Shown here: piece after piece, positions 53,169 through 61,852 of the stretch
Numbering within the stretch: position 1 is the first letter of the stretch
Layout: each line of letters starts with the position of its first letter
NCBI RefSeq assembly: GCF_004681125.1
Contig: NZ_SIHO01000003.1
Span: 214,122-278,121 of the forward strand
DNA from: Glacieibacterium arshaanense
GTDB lineage: Bacteria; Pseudomonadota; Alphaproteobacteria; Sphingomonadales; Sphingomonadaceae
Length of the DNA: 64,000 nucleotides
Direction of reading: 5' to 3'
Translations under genes and position numbers: made by a program
Notes under the pieces: generated by a model
Told to the model about the DNA's origin: nothing
What the model saw: the letters and a program-made list of their open reading frames with translations, nothing else
Databases searched by the model: none

Positions 53169-54488
53169 CTAGCGCCGCAGCAGCGGCAGTTTGAGCTTGA
53201 AGGCGACGATCGCCCAGCCGACGAGATTGCGCACAGACAGCGTCAGTGCCGAGGCGATTGCCGCACCTGTCAGTCCGAACAGCGGGATCAGTGTCAGTGC
53301 TGTCAGCAGCGCCACGCCGAGCGACAGCAGCGAATTGCCCAGCGAATAGCGTTCGCCACCGGTCATGATCAGCACCGAGCCGATCGGGCCCGTGAGCACG
53401 TTGACCAGCTGCGCCAGCGCGAGGATGCGCAGCACCGTCGCGCCTTCGGCAAACTCGCTGCCGAACAGCTGCATGACCAGCCCCGGAAAACCGAGCGTCA
53501 GCACGAACAGCGGCAGCGAAAGCCCCAGGATGATCGCCACCGCTTGCCGCCAGGTGCGGCCGATGCCCGACAGGTCGCCGATGCGGTAGGCCGCCGCGAT
53601 GCGCGGCCCGGCAACGGCATCGAAGCTGACGATGATCAAGTTGAAGATGCTGGTGACCTGCCACGCGGTGCGAAAAATACCGACTTCGACGGCGCTTTGG
53701 TGCGTCGCCAGCAAGGTCAGGATCAGCCAGTCGATCGAATAACCGACGAGCACGACGCACAGGATCGGCCAGCCCTGCGCCAGAATCGGCCGCAACGGCA
53801 CAGGCGTATGCGGCCAGTCGCGCATGTCGCGCCATTGCACCACGGCACCAATCGCCACGCAGATGGCAATCCCGGCGACATAGGCGATACCGGCACTGAC
53901 GACGGTGGTCGGCACCGCCAGCACGTGAAGGACGCCCACCGTGGTAATTGCAATTGCCATCGAGGCGGGTCCATCGAGGATCTGCGCGAACAGCACGCGG
54001 CCGCTGCTGCGCAACGATGAAGAAACGATACGGATCAGCGCAATAGGGATCACGCCGAAGGTCACGGCGCGCAGCACCAGCCCGTCGGCGGGCCTGTCGT
54101 AAAGGCGTTGCAGCAGCGGCACACCGCCCAGCGTCAGCACGACCGCAACAGCGATGCTGGTGACCAGCACCATTGTCGCGACGGTGCGGATGGCGCCGCG
54201 CGCGAGATCACGGCGGTCGATCTTGATGTCGCCCGCGACGGTGCGGATCAGGATATAGTCGGTGCCGAGCAGTGCGGCGGTCGAGGCAATCAGCAACGTC
54301 GTCACCGCCAGCCCGAACTGGCCGACGCCGGCGGGGCCATAGGCGCGCGCCAGCAGGATGGTAAAGCCAAAGCTCAGCACCGCGCCGACAATCTTGATCG
54401 AAAACGCCGCAAAGGTCTGCAGGATGTGCGGATTGCGTTCGAGATAGCCCTTGGCAAGGCTCGTCAGAGCGGCGGTTCGCCGTGCCAT
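53169..54488 (-). CDS. Polysaccharide flippase (Wzx/MATE-like)
   Basis: The 439-aa protein has 12-14 membrane helices and the polysaccharide-biosynthesis signature LLARAYGPAGVGQFGLAVTTLL near the N-terminus, as in Wzx and teichuronic acid exporters. It would move undecaprenyl-linked oligosaccharides across the inner membrane. It is the last gene of the minus-strand polysaccharide locus, 36 bp after the O-antigen ligase-like gene. No glycosyltransferase gene is near, so the sugar repeat must be built elsewhere. Confidence 0.87.
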   Translation of the reverse strand: MARRTAALTSLAKGYLERNPHILQTFAAFSIKIVGAVLSFGFTILLARAYGPAGVGQFGLAVTTLLIASTAALLGTDYILIRTVAGDIKIDRRDLARGAIRTVATMVLVTSIAVAVVLTLGGVPLLQRLYDRPADGLVLRAVTFGVIPIALIRIVSSSLRSSGRVLFAQILDGPASMAIAITTVGVLHVLAVPTTVVSAGIAYVAGIAICVAIGAVVQWRDMRDWPHTPVPLRPILAQGWPILCVVLVGYSIDWLILTLLATHQSAVEVGIFRTAWQVTSIFNLIIVSFDAVAGPRIAAAYRIGDLSGIGRTWRQAVAIILGLSLPLFVLTLGFPGLVMQLFGSEFAEGATVLRILALAQLVNVLTGPIGSVLIMTGGERYSLGNSLLSLGVALLTALTLIPLFGLTGAAIASALTLSVRNLVGWAIVAFKLKLPLLRR

Positions 54489-54524
54489 GTCAAGCAGACC
54501 TCGTATCGATTGCGGGTGTTGCGG

Positions 54525-56123
54525 TCACCCGCGCGCCAGCACGAGCGCCGACTTGTCGATTTCGGCGCCAGTGCGCGCCGCTTCGACCGCCATCTTGTGC
54601 CGGAACGCCGCCGCCATCAGCGCGCCCATGAACAGGAACAGCAGCGGCTGCATCTGCTCCTGGCTCAGCACCAGCTTGATGACGATCGAGTTGAGCACGG
54701 CGATCGCCAAAGGCCCCGACAGCAAAAGTTCCTCGTCATCGGTCCTGAAATAAGTCTTGAGTCCACGGATCGCTCCTGAAATGCAGAAACCGAAATAGGA
54801 AATGAAGCCAAGGATACCATAGTCGAGCGCCAGCGTCAGGAAGTAGCTGTCAACCGTCTGGGCACCACCGGCATTGCGGAAGTCGAGCGCGTCGCTGCCT
54901 TGCGCCGCGCCAAAGCCCAGTGGATGCTTGAGGATCAGCGGGATCGCTCTGTCACGCTGCGCAATACGAGCATCGGTGCTCGATTGCGCTGCGCCAGTGC
55001 CGAAAATCGTCGTACGCAGGCGCTGCCACACCGAGACTAGCCCGATAAAGCCAATAAACATCGCCGGGAAGCCGTAGGTAAGTGCGGGCGCAATCATGTC
55101 CGACTTACGGAAGTACATGCGGCGCGTCGACCATAGGATCAAATATAAGAAGTTGGATTCGAACCAGCCGACAATGCCGAGGCGCGAGTGCGAAACCCAG
55201 ATGCCCGCAGAAAACAGTACATAGCCCGCACCGGCGAGCGCCCTGTTGACGGTACTGCGCGTTGTTACGCCGAAATGGATGAGGAACGGTAGACACAGCG
55301 CCAAAAACTCTGCGAAGGTCAATCCGACCACAAAAACACTATGGGCTCGATAATAGCCATCGGTGGCGCGCGCTTGTGGACTCAGAATGCGCGCCATGTA
55401 AGCTTCGTCGGTGCGCAGGAATGACGGGATGTAAGGCGCATAGGGCAACTGCTCGATGCGGTTTTCCCATAGCCCGATGAGCACTGTGATCGTCGCCAGC
55501 CACATCAACACCACCAGAAACCGCCGCAAGGCACCGGGTTGCAGGAACAGATGGCAGGCCAAGAAGAACATGCCCGTCCAGTAGAACTGGTTGTTGACGG
55601 CACGCTGGACTGCAGCGACCGGATCGTTGCCGAACGGCAGCGAAATCACCTGCGCCACCAGGAACAGCATCAGGAAATAGAAGGTTGGCTTCGACACCTT
55701 GGCGGTCGTCACCATTTCTTCACGCAGTTTCGACGATGTCGCTACCGCCCACAGGAACAGCACCATCAGCCAGAACAACGCAATGCGCGTCGGGCTAATC
55801 CACGGAATCCCGGGAATCGCAAAGGCCAGATAGCTCGGCCAGACGATGAACAACGCCATGAAGATCAGGAACGTCTTGTGCATCGCCGGATCGTCCCAGA
55901 TGTTGATATCCGGGAGCAGCCACAGACTGAGCAGGAACATCACGGCGATAGGAATCGTCGGGATCATCATCATGCCGACGGGCAGATACGCCATCATCAG
56001 CCCGTAAAACGTTCCCAGGCCGATGAACGCCATATAGACCATGAACGTCTGCAACCGCGTCCGGGGCGGCTGCACCGCGCGTTTTGAATACAGCGGCAGG
56101 ACGTTGGGAGTGCTGAGCGCCAC
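54525..56123 (-). CDS. O-antigen ligase/polymerase-like membrane protein
   Basis: The 532-aa protein has about 12 membrane helices and a large periplasmic loop (about residues 240-280; LWENRIEQLPYAPYIPSFLR). SHSRLGIVGWFESNFLYLIL and HPLGFGAAQGSDALDFRNA with DSYFLTLALDYGILGF match the Wzy/WaaL family. Such enzymes polymerise or attach sugar repeats in the periplasm. The start is GTG 56123, five bases after the stop of the upstream gene, with GGAGTAG ahead. Polymerase and ligase roles cannot be separated by sequence. Confidence 0.85.
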   Translation of the reverse strand: MALSTPNVLPLYSKRAVQPPRTRLQTFMVYMAFIGLGTFYGLMMAYLPVGMMMIPTIPIAVMFLLSLWLLPDINIWDDPAMHKTFLIFMALFIVWPSYLAFAIPGIPWISPTRIALFWLMVLFLWAVATSSKLREEMVTTAKVSKPTFYFLMLFLVAQVISLPFGNDPVAAVQRAVNNQFYWTGMFFLACHLFLQPGALRRFLVVLMWLATITVLIGLWENRIEQLPYAPYIPSFLRTDEAYMARILSPQARATDGYYRAHSVFVVGLTFAEFLALCLPFLIHFGVTTRSTVNRALAGAGYVLFSAGIWVSHSRLGIVGWFESNFLYLILWSTRRMYFRKSDMIAPALTYGFPAMFIGFIGLVSVWQRLRTTIFGTGAAQSSTDARIAQRDRAIPLILKHPLGFGAAQGSDALDFRNAGGAQTVDSYFLTLALDYGILGFISYFGFCISGAIRGLKTYFRTDDEELLLSGPLAIAVLNSIVIKLVLSQEQMQPLLFLFMGALMAAAFRHKMAVEAARTGAEIDKSALVLARG

Positions 56124-56128
56124 TAGTT

Positions 56129-58009
56129 CTACTCCGACGCGGCCAACAACGGGGTGGACGGCAACGATGACCCTCCTTCTATCGCATTGCCTGCGCCGGT
56201 TCCGCAACCACCTTCAATGCGGGCCTGTGCACCCAGCGCCTTTGCCATCGCGCAGCAGTTGATAAGGAATCCCAACGTCGGCCGATCAGGCCGCCAGTTG
56301 CCCGCGACAAAGCGGTCCAGTGCCGCGTTGTCAAAAATACCCCAGCGCCGCAACGGTGCGATGTCGAGCCCGGCGGCACCGACCTGCGCCCAGAACATCG
56401 CCGTGGTGCTCGAAGCCGATACCGTCGCGGCGGGCTTGCGCCGCAGCCGCTGGCCGACCTTCCGCAGTGCTTTCTTGGTGACCGCGCCGGCGCGCGCCAG
56501 CAGGCTGCGGACGCCACCCCCGGCCAGCGCACGCGGTGACATACCTGAATCAAGGGCGAGCCCCGCCAGCCCGGCATCGAGCGCCGCCAGCAGCCGCGCC
56601 GCCAGCCGTGCGCCGGCCTTTTCCTGCGGTGCCACCGCGCGCGCGAACGCCGTCATGCGCGGATCAAAGAACGGCATCAGGATCTGGCGCTCGTGGCAGA
56701 TGCCCGAAATGCCGATGCCGCACCAATGCTGCATGCGCTCACGCTCATACAGCGTGTCGATCTTTTGCGCCCATGTGATGCCGCGGCAATCGAGCACGAT
56801 ATCGGCGAGGCGTTCGCGCAGCGCTGGGCGCTGGGCAGCGACAAACGCGCTCGAAAACAGCTGCGGGTCGACCGAATCGTTCGCCAACAGCCGCCAATCG
56901 ACCAGCCGCAGCGCCATCGCGCGCGTCGGCTCGGCGTCGAGGCGCTGCCCGGCGTAGTAGAAACCACGCAGCGCCTCGCCGTTCTGCCCAGAAAAGCGCG
57001 GCGCACGGAATTGCTGGCCGACCGCGGCGATAAGCACGCGGTCGAGCGGGTTGGTACTGAACTGATGGTCGTGCGCGACCTTGTCGAGCAGCGGCGGCAA
57101 GTCGACGGTCGCCAGCACCGCATCGGGATCGGCAACGCTGTGCGCCATGCCCTCGCGCGCGGCGATTCGCTTAGCGACCAGCACATCGGGGGCGTCGGGG
57201 GTGCCGATGGTGAAGCCGGCATGCGCGCGCCGCGCCGCTGCCGGCAGCGCCGCGAGCAGCAACCGGCTGTCCATGCCGCCGCTCAGTTCGAACTCGGCTT
57301 CGGGAAACTGCGCCGCGAGCGCGACCATGATATCGCGCAGCACGCGCGCGCCGTCTTCAACGCTGACACTGTCGGGGGTCGCGGGCGCTGCCATCGGCGT
57401 CACCGTCAGCACGCCGTCGTGGACTGTCGCGCTTTCGCCGGCGGCGAGCTTGCGGACGCCGGCGAACGGCGTGTCGGTGCCGACCATCGAGCCGATCTGT
57501 GCCATGCCGAACATCGCATCGGCATCGATGCCGCGCCCGAGCAGTTGCGCGCAGGCCAGCGCCGATGATGATATCACCGCCACGCCGTCGCCCTGCGCAA
57601 CATAGACGTGGCTCAACCCGATGGCGTCGGTGACGACGCGCACGCTGTCGCGGCGGCGGTCGAGCAGCGCCAGCGCGAATGGCGGAGTAAAGTCGCCTGC
57701 AGCCGGCCAAGCGGGCGGGCAGCCCAGCCCATGCCAGCGCCGCGCCAGCTCGGGCAGTTCGATGCGGCGCAGATCGGCGGTCGCGACCAATGCCGGCTGC
57801 CGACCGGCGACGACCAGCGCGCCGTCATCGATGACCGGCAGCGCACCGGCGCATAGCCAGGTCGTGGCGGCCTTTGCCTGATCAGATGGCGCCGCATCGT
57901 CGCCGCGCGCCGCCCGCGTGCCGGTGCCGACCAGTGCCGCGGCGCGCGTCACCAGTGTCGCCAGTTGCGTGCGCTGTGCGGCATTCGCTGAGACAGCGAT
58001 AAAGTGCAT
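56129..58009 (-). CDS. Asparagine synthase-like protein lacking the glutaminase cysteine
   Basis: The 626-aa protein has a degenerate N-terminal glutaminase-like domain. It begins MHFIAVSANA, so the Cys2 nucleophile of AsnB is absent. An AANH synthetase domain has the PP-loop SGGMDS at residues 243-248 (ELSGGMDSRLLLAAL). GQNGEALRGFYY matches the region of the second ATP contact. It should adenylate a carboxylate and use ammonia, or another amine, not glutamine. Related proteins amidate uronic acids in polysaccharides or close lasso peptides. Placement between polymerase and beta-helix genes favours sugar or matrix modification; this is inference. Confidence 0.85.
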   Translation of the reverse strand: MHFIAVSANAAQRTQLATLVTRAAALVGTGTRAARGDDAAPSDQAKAATTWLCAGALPVIDDGALVVAGRQPALVATADLRRIELPELARRWHGLGCPPAWPAAGDFTPPFALALLDRRRDSVRVVTDAIGLSHVYVAQGDGVAVISSSALACAQLLGRGIDADAMFGMAQIGSMVGTDTPFAGVRKLAAGESATVHDGVLTVTPMAAPATPDSVSVEDGARVLRDIMVALAAQFPEAEFELSGGMDSRLLLAALPAAARRAHAGFTIGTPDAPDVLVAKRIAAREGMAHSVADPDAVLATVDLPPLLDKVAHDHQFSTNPLDRVLIAAVGQQFRAPRFSGQNGEALRGFYYAGQRLDAEPTRAMALRLVDWRLLANDSVDPQLFSSAFVAAQRPALRERLADIVLDCRGITWAQKIDTLYERERMQHWCGIGISGICHERQILMPFFDPRMTAFARAVAPQEKAGARLAARLLAALDAGLAGLALDSGMSPRALAGGGVRSLLARAGAVTKKALRKVGQRLRRKPAATVSASSTTAMFWAQVGAAGLDIAPLRRWGIFDNAALDRFVAGNWRPDRPTLGFLINCCAMAKALGAQARIEGGCGTGAGNAIEGGSSLPSTPLLAASE

Positions 58010-58108
58010 GCTGGATCCCGTGGCGGCCTTTGCCCGTTCTATTGACGACCAAACGCGTGATAATCCAGCAAAATGACGATTGTGCGTGCTTGCTTAGCGG
58101 TCGGGCGG

Positions 58109-59866
58109 TTACGGGCAGCGCCAGTCAGCACCGATCGCCGTGCCGGGTGCGGCCTTTAAACTGGCGCAAACATCGGCCGGCAACGGCCCCGCCTTGGCCA
58201 ACGTGGCTTCCATCTGGCGCGCGTTGACATCGCGGTCGCCCCCCACCTTCCAGTCACCGGGCTGGGCGCCGGTCACCGTCAGTCCGCTCGATATGTTGTT
58301 GGCGATGGTGATGCCGGTGTCGCTTGGCGTCAGCCGGATACCGCCCTTCGGCCCGATCAGGATGTTGCCGGTGATAGTGACGCCGCGCGTATTGGCGCCC
58401 CAACTGATCAGCGCCGCAATGCCATCGGCGTCAGCGACGAACACGTTGTGCGTGATGACGAAATTGTGGTCGCCCGGCCCCGGCGCCGACTTGTCGCCGT
58501 GGAACGTCATCGGTCGCGTCGATTTGGTCACGGTATTGGCCTCGACCAGCGCACCGCGGTTGTTGAGATACAGCGTGATGGCATTGCCGTGGACGCCGGT
58601 GATCTGCGCGAGGCGGTTGCCGCGGATCGTCGAGTTGGCAACGCCGAGCAGCGCGATGCCGGTACGCCCGACGCGTTCGATGCGGTTGTTCTCGATTGTT
58701 ACGTCCTGCGCCGCGCCAAGCCGCACGCCCGAGCCACGTTCGATCTCGCGGATTTCGTTGCCGGTAATCTTGAGCCCGTTGACGTTGCGCAGCGTGATGA
58801 CGCCCTGGCCGTTGAACAGCGACGAGTTGCGGAACTTGTTGTTGACGATCGAAATGCCTTGCGAGGCACCGCCGTTGTTGAGCACGCCGACACCTTCGCG
58901 GACCGCGCCGTTGCCGCCGGCGAAGTGTTCGAACGCGAAGCCGCGAATTACGATGTTCGAACGTCCGGCCAAGTCGATGGCAAAGCGGCCATTGCCGATC
59001 GTCGGGGCCGCGCCGCCGCGCAGCCATGCCACCGCCTTGCCCGGGCTGATGCTGGCATATTGCCCCGCCGCATCAAGCAGCATCGGGCTACCGACAATGG
59101 CATAACGGCCGTCGCGGTCGGTGTAGGGATTGACGTCGCCGGGGATGAATACCAGCACATTGCCGCGTGCGCCAACCAGTGTGCGGCGCGTAACCTGGTT
59201 GGCTTGCACCCAGATCGACAACTCGGTGCCCTCGGCATTGCCCGCGAGGCGCTTGGCAGCATCGGGCCATTCGAGTTCGCCGCCGCGTACCTTGGCGCCG
59301 GCGCTCACCGGAAACTTGGCATAGCTGTCGATATCGTCCGAAAAGAACGGGTCGGGTGGCGCCGGATATTGCCCCTGATACAGGATGCCGGTGTCGTCGA
59401 AGAATTTGACCAGCGCGGTCGCCGGCGGTTTGAAACTAATCAGGCTGAGCTGCGCCCAGTTCGGCGCGTTGCCGCAGCGCGCCGCATCGGGGCAGCGTTC
59501 GACCGAGGTCACGGCATCGCTGCCATCAAAGATGGCGGGTGCGGCACCCCATTCGTCGCCGACATAGCGAATCGGGGCAGAAGTGCTGCCGTCGGCGGGC
59601 ATGAGGATGGTGCCGCGATAGGCGACCCCGCCGCGAAAGCGCACAGTATCGCCGGCGCGTAGCTGGGCTGCACCGGCGCTCCCTGTTGCCGCGCGGTCCC
59701 CTGGCGCGTGGCGCCATGCGCTAGTAGCGCTGGTGCCAGCGGCACTATCTGCACCCGCTGCATAATCAACATAATATACGGTGGCGGATGCAGGGCGGCA
59801 CGCGGCAAGCAGCACCAACACCAGCGCTGCACCGACTGCGCGCAGTCTCAATTGCTGCACTATCAC
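58109..59866 (-). CDS. Exported right-handed parallel beta-helix (lipo)protein
   Basis: The 585-aa protein has a signal sequence ending in LVLLAACRPASA, which contains a lipobox-like LAAC and could also be cut after ASA. A jelly-roll-like stretch and then a long beta-helix from about residue 300 follow: NIVIRGFAFEHF, GISIVNNKFRNS, GLKITGNEIREI, DVTIENNRIERVG, STIRGNRLAQI. This repeat pattern is that of pectate-lyase-fold and NosD-like proteins. It is probably a polysaccharide lyase or epimerase. GTG 59866 overlaps the stop of the acyltransferase gene (GTGA). A 99-bp gap follows it. Confidence 0.85.
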   Translation of the reverse strand: MIVQQLRLRAVGAALVLVLLAACRPASATVYYVDYAAGADSAAGTSATSAWRHAPGDRAATGSAGAAQLRAGDTVRFRGGVAYRGTILMPADGSTSAPIRYVGDEWGAAPAIFDGSDAVTSVERCPDAARCGNAPNWAQLSLISFKPPATALVKFFDDTGILYQGQYPAPPDPFFSDDIDSYAKFPVSAGAKVRGGELEWPDAAKRLAGNAEGTELSIWVQANQVTRRTLVGARGNVLVFIPGDVNPYTDRDGRYAIVGSPMLLDAAGQYASISPGKAVAWLRGGAAPTIGNGRFAIDLAGRSNIVIRGFAFEHFAGGNGAVREGVGVLNNGGASQGISIVNNKFRNSSLFNGQGVITLRNVNGLKITGNEIREIERGSGVRLGAAQDVTIENNRIERVGRTGIALLGVANSTIRGNRLAQITGVHGNAITLYLNNRGALVEANTVTKSTRPMTFHGDKSAPGPGDHNFVITHNVFVADADGIAALISWGANTRGVTITGNILIGPKGGIRLTPSDTGITIANNISSGLTVTGAQPGDWKVGGDRDVNARQMEATLAKAGPLPADVCASLKAAPGTAIGADWRCP

Positions 59867-60984
59867 GCCGGCAGTACCGCGCGCCGCTTCAGAGCAAGAG
59901 CTGGCTCTTCGACCAAATGCCACGAAAGTGCCGCCAGCGGCAACATGATGACGATGCCCCAGACTATATTTGTAAACGGTGCCAGCCCGATGCCAAGCGC
60001 GATCGCCACCTGCTGCGCTGGAAAGCCATAAATGTAGATGCCGTAGCTATAGTCCGGAAGGCGTATGCTTGCGGCCTTGATACTCGCTGGCGCACAGAAT
60101 GCCGCAACCAGCACAAGATAGCCGAAGCTAATCTGGATTGCCATGGTTTTGACCACACCGTCGGGGAGCAAAAGCGCCGCCGCAGCTCCAGCCAGTGCCA
60201 GCGGCCACGACAACCAAAGGCGTTCGCGCCAGAGAAAGAACAGCACCCCGAGAAAAAACGAAAATGCCAGCCGCCGCGGATTTTCCAGCACTGGAACAAT
60301 TTCAGGAGGCACCAAAAGGTGCACGACGGCGGCAATCAGGAACAGCGCCAACAGCAGGCGCCGCGACAACAACAATCCGACCGCACCGATGAGTGCCAGC
60401 ACGATGTAGCAGCGCACTTCATGCGGTATCGTCCACAGTGATCCATTGACGACATTGGCGAACTGATTGTCATTAAAAATGCCCGGCAACCGGAATTCGC
60501 CGCCCCAAAGCAAAGCATTGCGCAGTACGAAGCTGCGCGTCATTGGATCGGAAAGATACTGGCCGAGCGGCAATGTCCCGAATAAAGCCCATAATCCGAA
60601 CACCATGACCGCAATCATGACCCACAGTCCGGGCAACAACCGTAGTCCGCGCGCCAGTGTAAAGTCGACTGCGCCGCGCTTGATCAAGCTGCCCGTTACA
60701 AGAAACCCGCTCAATGTGAAGAACAGGAACACCGCGAGCCGCGATACGGGAAATCCCAATATGGCTACGCTTGGATCGAGGCCCGCCAGTGGCTGCGTCA
60801 GATCCCAGCCGTGTGAAAACATCACTGACGAAGCCAGAATCCAGCGCATCGTCGTGAATGCATTCGCATCGGTTTTCATATCGCCGGGAACGAAATAGCG
60901 CCCAAACCGGCCGGGGGCCGTGTTGTAGACGGGGTCTGGCCGTGTCGTTGCCTTCAAGGTTCTTGCCTCGTCTAAAACTGCCAC
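59863..60984 (-). CDS. Acyltransferase family 3 (OafA/YrhL-like) membrane protein
   Basis: The protein has about ten membrane helices. It carries the family-3 core: TTMRWILASSVMFSHGWDLTQ with the catalytic His, then FLFFTLSGFLVTGSLIKR with the Arg/Lys after helix 3, and LPDYSYGIYIYGFPAQQ near the end. These enzymes O-acetylate or succinylate surface sugars. The start is uncertain: GTG 60984 is used here because GRFGRYFVPGDMKTDANAF looks conserved. TTG 61041 and ATG 60882 are alternatives. It is the first gene of the polysaccharide operon. Confidence 0.87.
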   Translation of the reverse strand: MAVLDEARTLKATTRPDPVYNTAPGRFGRYFVPGDMKTDANAFTTMRWILASSVMFSHGWDLTQPLAGLDPSVAILGFPVSRLAVFLFFTLSGFLVTGSLIKRGAVDFTLARGLRLLPGLWVMIAVMVFGLWALFGTLPLGQYLSDPMTRSFVLRNALLWGGEFRLPGIFNDNQFANVVNGSLWTIPHEVRCYIVLALIGAVGLLLSRRLLLALFLIAAVVHLLVPPEIVPVLENPRRLAFSFFLGVLFFLWRERLWLSWPLALAGAAAALLLPDGVVKTMAIQISFGYLVLVAAFCAPASIKAASIRLPDYSYGIYIYGFPAQQVAIALGIGLAPFTNIVWGIVIMLPLAALSWHLVEEPALALKRRAVLPA

Positions 60985-61074
60985 ATCCCGTCGCCGGCTG
61001 CTGTCAATCTTGGCATATGCGCCAATGCCCCACAGGTTCAAGCAGCCATTGCAGCGCTCGGAACTGCGCTCGTG

Positions 61075-61803
61075 CTAAACCGTCCCCAACCGATGCCCGC
61101 CACGCGTGAAGCTGTGGAACGGAATCGGCCGCTCGGGCTCGTTCTCGCGCGCTGCCACTTCGTGGAGGATGGCGCGGGTGATCGACGGCAGGTCGAGCTC
61201 CAGCGCCGCGTCCCAGTCGAACCAGGCCAGTTCGTCGAGCTCGCCGCTGCCGGTGCCTGGGTCGAGGCTGACCAGCGCGCGGGCATCGGCGACGAAGAAG
61301 CGTGCGTCGAAGCGCCGTGTGCGGCCCGGCGGCGTTATGGCGCGCGCGACAAAGCGCAATGGTTTGAGGTCGGGCAGCACGCCGGCAGCGCGGAAGTCGC
61401 GCCAGGCGCCACGGCCCGGGGTGATACCGCTGACCGGCTGGCCGAGCAGCAGCCCGGTTTCCTCGAAGGTCTCGCGCACTGCGGCCATCGCCAGTGCGCG
61501 CGGCAGCACGGCGGCGCGCGCGGCGTTGGTGGTGCGCGCCAGTGCAGTGGCGACATCGTCGGCGAGTTCGCGCGCGGCGGCGCCGCGATAATCGCAAAGG
61601 TCGATGCGGCCGCCGGGGAACACCCATTTGTCGGGCATGAAGGCATTGCCGCGGTGGCGACGGCCCATCAGCACGCGCGGGGCGCCGGTGTCGCGGCGGA
61701 TGATCAGCACCGTAGCGGCATCCTTGGGGCGCATTGGCACGCTGCGGCCGTTGGCGGGGATATCGGCGTCGGGGCCGACGGCTTGCGGTGCAGTGCTGGT
61801 CAT
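61075..61803 (-). CDS. Nudix hydrolase with split Nudix box
   Basis: The 242-aa protein has VLIIRRDTGAPRVLMGRRH and KWVFPGGRID at the start of the domain. REWxEExGU follows as AVRETFEETGLLLG only after an insertion of about 35 residues between the first glycine and the RExxEE helix, as in NUDT7/8/19-like CoA and nucleotide pyrophosphatases. FVARAITPPGRTRRFDARFF follows. It probably hydrolyses CoA esters or dinucleotides. The gene lies 49 bp after the DUF1254 gene and just upstream of the polysaccharide locus. Confidence 0.88.
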   Translation of the reverse strand: MTSTAPQAVGPDADIPANGRSVPMRPKDAATVLIIRRDTGAPRVLMGRRHRGNAFMPDKWVFPGGRIDLCDYRGAAARELADDVATALARTTNAARAAVLPRALAMAAVRETFEETGLLLGQPVSGITPGRGAWRDFRAAGVLPDLKPLRFVARAITPPGRTRRFDARFFVADARALVSLDPGTGSGELDELAWFDWDAALELDLPSITRAILHEVAARENEPERPIPFHSFTRGGHRLGTV

Positions 61804-61852
61804 TGTCCGTGATCTTCCCCGATTGTCTGCCGCGTCCGGACTGTTGCCGGGC

